Shown here: positions 1-12,900 of the stretch, piece by piece
Layout: the number at the start of each line of letters is the position of its first letter
Position numbering within the stretch: the stretch's first letter is position 1
Assembly (NCBI GenBank): GCA_024704765.1
Contig: JAKMXF010000302.1
Coordinates: forward strand, 248,001-312,000
Source of the DNA: Oopsacas minuta
Taxonomy: Eukaryota; Porifera; Hexactinellida; Lyssacinosida; Leucopsacidae
Length of the DNA: 64,000 nucleotides
Direction of reading: 5' to 3'
Notes under the pieces: generated by a model
What the model saw: only the letters and a program-made list of their open reading frames with translations
What the model was told of the DNA's origin: nothing
Database searches by the model: none
Program-made: the position numbers and the translations under genes

Positions 1-182
1 TATAGTTTTAATGGAAACACTGAGAATTTGAAATAAAGACAGTACATACATAAGTAATACTTATTATAAACTGATAAGAGACCAACTCACAACACAAATA
101 AGTTCTAAGCAATGATTATAAACGACACAATAACATTGAATTAGATAAGCATAAAAATCCTGTGTTCTCAGTACCGTCAGCC

Positions 183-864
<682 letters not shown>

Positions 865-1881
865 TTATTTATCGAATTATAAAGCTTTGGAATTGAAATT
901 GAATCAGAAATGTAAAGGATTTTCAGAGTTTATAACATACATTTCAAAAGAGACATCCTTTTATACCTACTCCTTAGTATTAGAGCCTATCTATATTGTA
1001 TTGCTTAGAGCAACAGCCCTAAAAGGTACTCAGGGTAATTGTCCATTTGGAAGCGAATTAATTTGAAATCGCAATAAGCCATCATTATGGAAAGAAGCCA
1101 CGTGGAATGAAATAATCCAATGACTACATATGTAGCTACATTCTAAATAACGCAAATAATTTTTTGATAAATCATTACAATTAGAATCATCAGATTATTC
1201 CTGAGAAATACGTTTGCTGTTTCAGGCATTTTAATAAAGGAATTGTTTTACACTTGAATTGTTAATTATTTGCAAATAATTGTATAACTCAAATGTAACC
1301 CAAGAAATAAACGAGAAAGCAACGTAGATTCTCAAATACCCTCAAGTTTGTATTTACAAAAGAAAATGATAGTGTCACTGAGAACTCCGAACTCTGGGAT
1401 TTTCCCAAAATAAATATCATTTTACGAATCTCAATCAACGAACAATACATTTCAACGAAACTAACAGACAAGTAAATTTCACGACCACTTATTGGTAAAT
1501 GGTCCAATGCAATATACAAACTCGATCAATGAAACCTGTGATTACACCAGTCTTAATTTAGATATAAACTTGTGTAGACCTATTTTTAGAGTTCATTAGC
1601 ACGAAACATTTCTAATTATAATAGAATCTAATAATAATAATAATTAATAAATTGTGAATCCAGAGAACTCTTCAATTATTTCTTGATAATTTGTTGCGTT
1701 AATTAATAACATTATTTGTGTTGAAAATTGCGTAACTATTAATATCCCCGCAACTCAATGAAACAGGCCACTAGCAATAAAAGGATGATAAGCCCCCTGT
1801 TAAAAATTCATTACTAAACACGATTTAATTATTTCAGACATAATATAATGAAAGCTTAAGAGAGATGTCTCTCTTCAACGG
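865..1881. other. Intergenic, between Rho start and Grainyhead 3' end
   Basis: About 1 kb of AT-rich sequence holding the upstream region of the Rho gene and the 3' flank of the Grainyhead gene. A short (AAT)n run lies near 1628-1650. I see no convincing exon, RNA gene or mobile element. Confidence 0.5.
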
Positions 1882-3507
1882 TTAATAATGAAAGAAAATA
1901 TCAAAGTTTCCTTGATCATCTGATTCAATGCTAATATCAAAATCATCTTCCTCATTCATAAGCTCGATTAATCTTTTTTCTAAATTGACAATTAAGCCTT
2001 TTTTAGTTTTCCTAAAGCAACCAGTAATCGTTTCAACACTCAACCCGTACTTTTCTCCATACACACCCACAATTCTCTTTTTCAACTCGTCAGTCAGTCT
2101 GACATCAAGTACGATAGCATTATAAACCTTTTCACCTGTATCTTTAACGTATACAGTTACAGGCCTGTTATGAGCGATCTTTTTAGCAGGAGCTGCTACT
2201 TCTAGAGTGTCCATGCTATCCTCTGTCTGTGCCAGGGTGTGTGAAGAAGTCCTCTTAGTCTCCCTGTCTTTGAATTGAGATATAAGAGATGCACTTTCAG
2301 TGTACCTGTATATTGGGGTAGGTCGATATATACAGGGCTTGCAGCCGAATGGTGTTGTAGTGATTAGCTGGGTTACTTGACTAGGAGTTGAAAATAGAAT
2401 CTCCTTTATTTCAATGTTACAATAATTATCAGAATTGTTCAACATCTTTTGGAGTTTCTTTTCTATATTTTTAGAATCCAATAAGTTTTTCCTCTCTGCT
2501 CCTTTATCGCGAAATATTTGAATCTTACAATAGTGACGGTGACAAGGTTCTAGCGGAAATGAATTTAGAAATTCATAGGTGTCTATTAGAATAAAAAGTG
2601 GAATTCCTTTCACACCTTTTTGAGAGGAAAATTCTGTACTCAAACAATTGAATCTGAGAGCAGCTTTTGCACCGACTAATGGATTCCAAACGAAAGCAGA
2701 AGCGTTCAATGCGAAATCTTCAATGTCTTCAATATTATGTGATGCTTTCCTATCAATATCAAATGCTCTTTGATTCGGATTAGATTGACAAGAATGCCAA
2801 TATTCCCAAAGATTGTCTTCAGTCACTTGTTCAGTCATCTTAAAAACAAGATATATAACAGAACGCACTCTATCACAACATTGTAGAGATGGATTAGATA
2901 AATTCAATGTATAGCAGTGACCTTTATTGAGATAAGTGATTGTATTATCATTCTTCTGCTTAATCACGGAAGGAGGGGCCTCCATATGTACACTAAACTT
3001 CTCACGGGTCTGGAAGAGAGTAGGATCAGCTGTATTCTCAAATAACGCACTCTGGGGGAATATGCTTCTGTCGTATAGAGCAGCTCTTGTTTGTGTGTCT
3101 GTAGGTCGAGAAGGCGTCATGACTCCAAAATCTGAGAGTATTGATTGAAAACTGTCCTGCATTTGTAGCATTAATGGTTCTTGGTCTAAGTCTAGGTCAT
3201 GTGGGTGACGAGGGGGGTAGATATTGTCCCATGTATCAGGGGGTATCGGACTATGTGGACCATCTATAACAGGCTCTAAAATTGGTTCTTGTAGCAGGTT
3301 AAATGAATTAGCGAATGCTTCAGTTAACAAATCATTTGAAGTAGAAAGAGCTTGTGTAGTACCTGGTACTTTTGTGAGAAGACAAGAGCTGTCTGTCTTT
3401 GGTTCTTTATCTTTATCTCCACCGTTTGCAACTGACTTTCTCTTCTTCCCAGATGTAACATTTGTACTCTCTTCATCTCTTTCTCGTGTCTTATCCTTTA
3501 GAGACAT
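1882..3507 (-). CDS. GRHL: Grainyhead-like (CP2 superfamily) transcription factor
   Basis: One uninterrupted frame of 541 residues. The central region (about 170-360) carries the Grainyhead/CP2 DNA-binding domain, with hallmark segments TITYLNKGHCYTL, VRSVIYLVFK, YWHSCQSNPNQRAFDI, LSTEFSSQKGVKGIPL and HYCKIQIFRDKGAERK. The last 90 residues (VTVYVKDTGEKVYNAI onward, including KYGLSVETI and KKGLIVNLE) match the ubiquitin-like dimerisation domain at the Grainyhead C-terminus. The match to Grainyhead is better than to LSF/CP2: the SSQKGVKG block is typical and there is no SAM domain. The N-terminal 165 residues would be the activation region. The family controls epithelial barrier and junction genes in animals. 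The protein is shorter than human GRHL1-3 (about 600 residues), and unlike the vertebrate genes the coding sequence has no intron. A 5' non-coding exon is not excluded. Confidence 0.93.
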   Translation of the reverse strand: MSLKDKTRERDEESTNVTSGKKRKSVANGGDKDKEPKTDSSCLLTKVPGTTQALSTSNDLLTEAFANSFNLLQEPILEPVIDGPHSPIPPDTWDNIYPPRHPHDLDLDQEPLMLQMQDSFQSILSDFGVMTPSRPTDTQTRAALYDRSIFPQSALFENTADPTLFQTREKFSVHMEAPPSVIKQKNDNTITYLNKGHCYTLNLSNPSLQCCDRVRSVIYLVFKMTEQVTEDNLWEYWHSCQSNPNQRAFDIDRKASHNIEDIEDFALNASAFVWNPLVGAKAALRFNCLSTEFSSQKGVKGIPLFILIDTYEFLNSFPLEPCHRHYCKIQIFRDKGAERKNLLDSKNIEKKLQKMLNNSDNYCNIEIKEILFSTPSQVTQLITTTPFGCKPCIYRPTPIYRYTESASLISQFKDRETKRTSSHTLAQTEDSMDTLEVAAPAKKIAHNRPVTVYVKDTGEKVYNAIVLDVRLTDELKKRIVGVYGEKYGLSVETITGCFRKTKKGLIVNLEKRLIELMNEEDDFDISIESDDQGNFDIFFHY

Positions 3508-3991
3508 GATATCTGCTAAAACAACTTCACTAAGGAAAAAGCAAGATCATCACTAGCTGGCCACAATACAATTAAATTACACCAGAACCAAAAGTACTCA
3601 TCATGATAACTAATACCCTTCATGTAAATTATATGTTATTCTCTGACTCAGGCGGATAGCACAGAAGTTACCTTTGAAGCAGGCTAGTTTGTATAAAATT
3701 ACATATAGCTACCCCTTAAGTGGGTGTTTCTAAAGAGTACACAAAACCACTCCTTATTCTAGGAAACAGCACTGCTCTAATTAGTTAATCAGGCTGCTAT
3801 CATTGCCTAATAAAGATTAACAAATTGATAATATACAAATTGTATGAAGTAATGAGATGTATACTCTACTCTACAATAAGGAAATCAAAATAGGAAATTC
3901 GACATAATTATAACTTAACTCACCTATATTATCAGTAAAATAGTGCGATAATAAATTCAATAATAAACTAACCAATAAGTGAAGTGAGCTG
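3508..3991. other. Intergenic, upstream of Grainyhead
   Basis: 484 bp between the Grainyhead start and the stop codon of the next minus-strand gene. It must hold the Grainyhead promoter and the 3' UTR of the receptor gene. No further feature recognised. Confidence 0.5.
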
Positions 3992-6900
3992 CTAGCAAGC
4001 AGATGATAAAGAACTCGTTTGTTGGCTCTGAACACTATCAGTGTGTTGATGCTCAAAAAATTCAGGGGAGGGAATACGACCTTGGATGTTTGTAAACATT
4101 GCACTGGCAAGGGTGTACTCGTCATATGAAGTGTTAGGTATATCAGGGAGAGGAGGAGGAGGTATAGGCTTTGGGATTTCTGGTGCTTTTACCTTAGTAG
4201 GAGAGAGTTTTTGAGTTAGAAAAGTGATTGAAGATTTTGATCTAACTTTATGTTTGCTACGAAAATTTGAATTTAGTTTGCTAGAAGATCCTCCTGACTT
4301 AATCTTAGCAGATTGCTGCTGGTCAGGTATAATATCAAATACTGTACTGTAGTGATCTGATAGTTCGTCAGATTTGCTTTTCTTATGTGAGATCAGGTTT
4401 ACTGGGTGTGTTACTTCAAATCCATTCTCCCACAGATCTGAATTCCTTCTCGGAAACATATTCGTGTACGAGTTTGTTGTTAGGTTAAGTGGGTGGGGTT
4501 GCGAGTTTCCCTTACGTTTAGGGGGCAATGGAGGGGTGAAATCCTCTAAATTAATCGGGTTAGAGGATTGTTTCAGCTGTTTATTGAAAGAATTAGTCCA
4601 AGAGATCTGACTACTAGTCTGTGTACAATTTGAATCAATAGACGATTGAGCACTATGTTCCGCAAAAGCAACGGTTTTATGTGGTAACTTAGCTGACTGT
4701 ATCTTCCCGGGTTGAGTAAGAACTCCTCTTGCTACTGGCCCTTGTCTTCGTTCAGCTATCTCAACCTTACGACGTGAAGAGCTACTAGATTTACTGGATT
4801 TACTGCCATTAGATACTCTAGAATCTTTTGATGTGAATCTGGAATGATAAGAAGGAGGATTCTCACTGCATTCAGATGAAGTTTCTGAGAGGTGAGCAGG
4901 GAACTGTTCTATTTTCTTACTGTAAAGAAGGAGAAAATCTCAAAATACACATTTATGAATAATTATGTAATTCACTGATTTAGCAAAAATGTAAATTGAT
5001 TGGTTGCGAATATTTAGTAGATAATATAATGAAAAATATTACAATATAAGAGAATAAGTAATTACAGATGTCAAGTGGGTTTATGGAACTCAGTGAGAAG
5101 GATGGAGATGTGGAATCGATCAGTTCACCTACATCGAGACGGAGGGCCAAATGTATAGCTAAAAACGCCAATGATGAAGGGCAGAAAACCGTAAAAGTTG
5201 TATTAGATCCTTCACAAACTAGGATACCCCATTTCGTATCAGTCGATGTTTTGAGAGTCTCTGAGGGAAGACCTCATCCATTATCAAGAGTTAGAAAGTT
5301 TATGAATCGATTAATATGGTGGAGAAAAGATGACGAACAAATGAGAGAGCTGAAATCTGAGGTTCATTTCGAAGAACATCTAATGAGTATTGAGGATGTA
5401 GAAATTAAATACTCAACTAATCAAGTGCTTGGTCTTACTACAGAGCAAAGTGAAGCTGAACTTCAAAAAAATGGAATGAATTGTCTTAGCCCACCGAAAA
5501 GCACTCCAGAAGTTGTAAAATTCGCGAAACACATGTTCAGTGGTTTTTCATCCCTCCTACTAATCGCTAGCGCAATGTGTTTGCTACTCTTCGTGGTAAC
5601 AACCGCGAAAACAGGTAACTATCACCAGCAAGAAGATAATCTATACCTGGGCGTCGTTCTGTTTCTAGTTGTCATAGTTACGAGTTGTTTCTCTTATTAT
5701 CAGGAGGCAAAAAGCGCATTCATCATGAAAGGATTTCTCAAGCTAATTCCTCAAAACGCTACCGCGATAAGAAATGGGTTAGCTCAAGAAGTTGATCCAA
5801 GAAAATTAGTGGTAGGAGACTTAGTGATAGTTAATTCAGGCGATCGCATTCCTGCAGATTTACGGCTAGTACATGCAGATAGATTCAAGGTAGATAATAG
5901 TACGCTTACTGGAGAGTCTGAGTCGCTAACTAGAACTCCACACAATACTATTACAGAACCACTTGAAGCCACAAATCTCGCGTTTTTCTCCACCTTCGCA
6001 GTAGAAGGACAATGCAAAGGAATCGTAGTACGAACTGGAGATAACACTATGATGGGGCGAATCGCTTCATTAACTGGAAATATAGAACAACGTATCACCC
6101 CTATAGCTCGCGAAATTCACCATTTTATAAAAATAATCTCAGCAGTGGCAGTATTCATTGGCTTACTTTGTTTCATCATTCTAGTTTTCAGTCCGAAAGA
6201 AGAGTCTATTGTCCTCTACATATTATCATTTATCATAGATTTCCCATGGGAGTATCAGCTAGATAGAGTGCTAGAACATATCCTGAAAGCTTTTGTGTTT
6301 CTAGTCGGTATAATCGTAGCGAATGTCCCTGAAGGATTGCTAGCTACCGTCACAGTATGCCTCTCATTGACAGCTACAAAGATGAAGAAAGAAAATTGTT
6401 TAGTCAAACATTTAGAAGCAGTTGAAACACTAGGCAGTACATCTACTATTTGCTCCGACAAGACAGGAACTCTAACACAAAATAAAATGACGTGTATGCA
6501 TCTTTACTATGACAGGAATATCTATCAGTGTACTTCACTACCAATGGCAATGCAGACTGTATGTGTAGATGAAGCGAGGAAGACTGGCACTTGGGAGTGG
6601 TTATTTCGGGTAGCTTGTCTATGCAATAAAGTAAACTTTTTGAAAGATAACATTGAAGAGAATATTCCCATTTTACAATGGAAATATGTTAATGGAGATG
6701 CTTCAGAAGCTGCCATACTGAAAGCATTCGAGCTTGAAGTAGGAGGGAGTCTCGAATGTCGCGAAAAGTACCCAAAAGTCGCAGAAATTCCATTTAACTC
6801 TAAGAACAAATATCAAATATCAATACACAGACAACCAAATGACATTAACTATTTGCTAGTAATGAAGGGAGCCCCTGAAGTTGTGTTCAACAAATGTGAC

Positions 6901-9900
6901 AAGATAATGCTTAACGGAAATCAAGAAATGATGACTGAGAGAGAAGAAGAATTCAGAATCGAGTTTGAGAGAAGCTCCCTAGATTTAGCTAGTAAAGGAG
7001 AGAGAGTATTGGGATTCTGTTACACAATACTGCCTCAAAATCAATTCCCTGCAGATTATATATTCGATACAGAAGAACCTAACTTTCCTTTAGATGGGTA
7101 TTGTTTCGCAGGAATGTTTGGATTAGTGGACCCCCCGAGGGAGGGAGTGAAAGAGGCTGTTGACACCTGTCGAGAAGCTGGTATTAATGTTGTCATGGTA
7201 ACGGGAGATCACCCAGCGACAGCTAGAGCTATTGCCAGGACGGTTAACATAATAACAACAGATGGACCTACAGCTGATGAGATTGCTGTTGAGAAAGATG
7301 TTTCCATATTCGCTAATTCAATCCAACTAGAAGAAATTAGATCTATAGTAATACATGGGAGTATATTAGCAAAGATGCAGGCATTTGAATTAGACTATAT
7401 TCTAAATACATTTGATGAAGTTGTATTCTCTAGAACAAGTCCTCAACAAAAACTAATCATTGTAGAAGCTTATCAGAGACAAGGAAAGATAGTAGCAGTA
7501 ACAGGAGATGGAGTTAACGATTCACCAGCGCTTAAGCAAGCTAATATTGGTATTGCTATGGGAATATCTGGGGCGGATGTGTCAAAACAAGCGGCTGATA
7601 TGATTTTAATGGATGATAACTTTAGTTCAATTGTGACAGGCGTCAAAGAAGGTAGATTAATATTCGATAACTTGAAGAAGTCAATAGCTTACACCCTAAC
7701 TTCAAATATTCCAGAAATAACACCATTCCTATTATTCATTCTACTCAAAATACCTCGACCACTTGACACTATACACATCCTATGCATTGATCTAGGTACT
7801 GATTTATTGCCAGCTATTTCTCTTGCATACGAGCCAGCTGAATCCGAGATAATGCAGAGAAAGCCTAGAAACCCAAAGAAAGACCGTCTCGTTAACAGTC
7901 GCTTGATAGCCATGTGTTATGCTCAAATTGGCATGCTACAAGCAGCAGCAGGATTCCTTACTTATTTTATTATTATGGGAGTAAATGGCTTCCTTCCGCT
8001 ATGCTTATTCGGCATCAGTGAAAGATGGGATAATAATGACGTAAACAATCTAGAGGACTCCTATGGTGTAGAGTGGTCGTACCAAGCTAGAAAACAGCTG
8101 GAGTATACTTGTAATACAGGGTTCTTCGTATCAATAGTGATAACACAATGGGCAGATTTATTAATATGTAAAACTAGGAAGAATAGCATTTTCTTACAGA
8201 GGAGAATAAACTACTGGATGATCGCAGGGTTGATATTTGAAACAGTCCTCGCGCTTTTTCTCACATACACTCCTGTTATAAACCATGTCCTTAAGATGTA
8301 TCCACTACGCCTAGAATGGCTAACGCTCCCATTAAGTTTTACAGTAGTTATATTCTGCTATGACGAAACAAGGAAATGGCTACTGAGAAAATACCCCAAA
8401 GGCTGGGTAGACAGAGAAACTTACTATTAACTCCCTGCTACAAGAACTATATAGGACACTGTATTAATTATACCAATGTTTGTGAAATGATTTGTTAAAG
8501 ATTGTTGTTAAATACTTACCTGACAGGGGTATTGTTTAGATTTCTAAATGTATTAGATTCTTCCTCCAAATCCTGTTCATTATTGCCATTAATATCTAAG
8601 AAAATAATTACAAATAAATAGAATTATTAGCTATTAACATATGAGGGTGTATACTCACTAAGGGACAGTGATTTCTTATACTGTCTCCAATATGAGAAAT
8701 AGAACAAGCCACACAAAATGAGTAACATGAGTAGAGCTAGTATAGAGATGATCAGCACTGCAATAATAATTAACACAATTGGAGACACAGGTTCTGTTGG
8801 AGCCGTGACTAAATACAAATATAATGAGATGACAATATGATACAATACATAATAAAGGAAACTGCACAAATCATCTCAGGTAGGAGAGCGCACATGCTTT
8901 GATGGGCCTTACAAGCTACTAATAATCCTTACGAATAGTAGGTAAGCAATTGTGTCCATCTATATTAAGCCTTAGCAATTCTCTTTCATGAACACGAAAT
9001 TGTATGATAAATAGAGGCCGCAAAAAAAGGCGATTAATATTATTGGCAAGCCATATGATGGAGGCTACATCACAAAAGTATTCAGAATTAAGAATGCTAA
9101 GATCAGATCATATGGTTCCAGGTATACAGAGACAACAACAACATCATATCATCTTATTAGTAGAGAACTAACGCTATCATATAGGAATACAAGGAAATCA
9201 CCTGGTGGATTAAGGAATTAATCGCCAGCGAATAACTATCACCAGAATTGAGAAATTTTCACAAATAATGTTCGATAATCACATGCTAAGATATTCCAAT
9301 CAAAGTTAATACAAATCAGGTGTAAATTTGAATTATAACGCATATGTGAAAATGAATAAAGAGTGTGTGGATTTCCACGTGCATTGTATGTAGGAAATTG
9401 ATATCAATCGCTTGTGTACTGGTAGATGCAGGTGGGTCTTAGTAGCATATGGTCAGCTGAAAGCCGCCTGATTGAATTGCATACAAATATTCTGGATATA
9501 GCAACTAATCAAATAGTCAATTATAGAACTTACATAACACAGATGTGCTTTCTGCTCTACCGAAGGAATTTGAAATTACTATTCGAAATTGAGTACCTTT
9601 CTCGACATTTTCAAGTCTATAAGAACTAGTTGAGTTATCCTCAAAAGTAACAATTGTATTCCAGGTGGAATCTACTACTAAATACGGACAGAAATATAAG
9701 TAATAATAATACAAGAATATAACACATGGCCAAACATTACCTATTTTGCTAGATTCCAAAGTAATAATGGTAATATTGCTTCCACCGTCATGCATGATGC
9801 TCCATGTGAATATTACAGCATCTGGTTCTTCAGACGCAAGCAATAGAGGTACACCTGGAATGCCTAAATAATAAATTATAAGAATATGCTCTGTTTCTAA

Positions 9901-12900
9901 TAAACTTGATTACTGACCTGGTGGTAGATTGAAAATACTCGTACGATTAAAGCCAATACCGTGATTATTCCTGCCTGCTAACTTAACAAAATACTGTACT
10001 CCAGCATCTAGCTCAGTAATAACGTGAGGGGATTGATGAGTTATAAGAAATATACTCTCTCTGTGTTTATGAGGAGTTAATGAGTATTGGTATTGTAATG
10101 TTAAAACAAACTGAGTTGTATCATTAGAGGGTAACCATGCAAATGTAGCAGCATGAGAACCATTTGTAGTTATAGTTAGCGAGTCAGGTAGGTTAGGAAC
10201 TTTACGTTCAGAAGTGATTACAGTTTGTGTTAGGGAAGCGAGACCCTCTCCTCTAGAATTGAATGCTAAAACGCTACATGTATAGGTTGTACTATTAGAT
10301 ATATTATCTGATATAACTGTCAGTTGAGATGCACGTCCCGGCTCCAGAGTTCTGTTAATCAAACTTTCAGGATCGCAAAGTAGCTTGAATCCAGTAATAC
10401 TAGCATTAGTTGAAGGAGCTATGAAATAAACTGCTATTCTACCAATACCATATGATTCAACTTCAAAATTAGATGGAGCTTCTAGTTGATGTAAAGTTTC
10501 AACTGATACATTCTCCGAATATATTCCTATTCCTATTTCATTCACAAAAGCTACACTGATAGTATAATAAGTAGCAGGAGATAGTCCAGTCAGGATAAAA
10601 CTGACATCGCTAGAGCCTGTGGTAATATTTTGTGAAGATGTCATTGAGGGAGTTCGATACTTTATTGAGTGATCTATTATGCTTATATTGCAATATGTGC
10701 TTGAATCAGGGATCTAAAACGGATATCATAAATTGAAAGTTAATATCAAGAATTGAATAAACCTACCTCCCAATTAATTGATAACTGATAGAGATCAGAT
10801 TCGACTGTTAAGTTGATAGGAGAGAAGCTTGGTGGGTCTAGGGATTATAGAAAATATTTATATAACATTGTATACAATTACATAGATACACATACCTACA
10901 ACACTAATGTTAACACCAGTTAAAACAGAGCTAGCTTCACTGTGACCTACAGTATTAACTGCAAATACACGAAATGTGTACATATAGCCTGGACACACTG
11001 ATAAGGTAATGTTAGTGACATTACTCCGTCCAGCAAATTGCCAAATTGACGAGTTGTTAACACTAACAAGATGCTCTATTGTGTAAGTCTGTATTTCAAC
11101 ACCTCCGTTGTTGTCAGGGGCAGACCAGCTGATAAGTACACTAGTATTGTTAGTCATGTTAACATCTAAGTTCAAAGGTGGATCCGGATGAGCTATATAT
11201 ACGGAAGCAATAATAAGCTGATATTTTTGTATTTCCACAAGAATTTCTTACTTAGGATTATAACTTCCGTGTAGCCAATTAGAGTCTCCAGATGTGGAGA
11301 CGGGATCAGATTAGAGTCATTAGTTTTTGCAATACAAGTGTAGTTACCAGCATCAGCTAGCACCACCGAGCTGATTTGGATATCTCCATAATCACCAACA
11401 AGCCGGATACGTCCATTAATAGAAATATTAACATCTTCTCCATCATGCTCCCATCTATAACTGAGATCTAAGCTAGGGTAGTTTGAATCAGGACGAGCTC
11501 TACAAGCTAATAGCACTGTCTCATTGATAAAAGTAGTTAACGAGCTGTTCATGGGCTCATACGGGACAGTAGCATCTGAAAATACAATAACATATCAGCT
11601 ATAGAAATAAAATGAAAATAATGTATACACACTTACTTATAACTTGTACACTAAATGTGTGTGATATATCTCTAACATTGTTAGATACACTACATGTGTA
11701 AAGACCAGAATGAGAACTTGTAGCATTTGACACTGAGTAATGTGTGTCGTTATTTTGTACAAATTCTAAATAATAAAGTATAAAAGCATATATCATGCAA
11801 ACTATTACCAACTATAATTACTTGGGTCCAGTAAGGAGAGTAAGGAATCGTTATTGAGTGAGAACGTGTATGTGAGGGTAGGAGCACCATATGCTATACA
11901 ACCAAATACAAAATCATCTCCTATAAATGCTAATATATCTTCCTGTGAGGATATAAATTGTAAAGTGAGATCTAAACAAGGAATGTAATAAATGCATCAA
12001 ATATTATTTTATGAATATAAATAAACTTACCTATTACACTAACAGTAAATATCTTCGTATCTCTACCAGCAGAATTATTAACAAAGCACTGATATAACCC
12101 TGAGGAGTTAGTTGTAGAGAGATTAGCTATATCAATGTATTCCCCTGATGATACAGCTATGCTCTCAGCATTGTAGAACCAGGAATAAGACAGAGGAGGC
12201 GTACCTTCACTCTGACAAGAGAGAGATAGGTTCGAGCCCTGAGAGAGCTCCAGGTACTGAGATTGGTTACTCAGTATATTTGGGGGACCTAATAATGTGA
12301 ATTATTAATATATATACCAGGGATAAGATAGTTCATTAGACCAATAACTTACTTATCACAGTAAGTGTGAATAATCGTGAGCCCAGCTGATTATCAGCAC
12401 TAGTACAAGTGTATAAACCAATATCCTGTAACATAACACTCTTGATGGTTAATATAACACTACTCTGAGTGAATAATATCCGATCTGATTCTATCAGCCG
12501 TGTATTACCGAAATTCCAGATGGCTGGGGCATTCAAAGAACTGAAAATAAACAAATTAATATTTACTAGAAATGATTCCGAAGGTTTAAGTGAGACTAAT
12601 ACCTTTCTATGATAATACATTGGAAAGACACATCATCTCCTAAGGTAACAGTCTTGTTTTCTGGAGTAATGTAGAACTCGCTATCCCTGTCATCAACTAA
12701 ACAATATACAATGGAACTTCGTTAATATGAACACGGTTAATACGAATTTCCAAGGAAAACAATTATTTGACAACTGCGTTCGTATTAACGAAGTTCCACT
12801 GTATGATTGCCAATACGAAACTACAGATGTGTGCATGTGGTTAGACAGACAGACAGACAGCAGTAACTATGATTACACAATGAGATACAAAATGTAGTAT

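Noticed and set aside
1289-1519. 76-codon minus-strand frame between Rho and Grainyhead
   Set aside because: Low-complexity hydrophobic sequence with no family resemblance, in AT-rich intergenic DNA; most likely chance.
4526-4528. Apparent protein start at 4528 (PPKRKG...)
   Set aside because: The codon is TTG. The frame is open upstream to a splice acceptor at 4920, so this is the interior of the receptor's last exon, not a separate gene.
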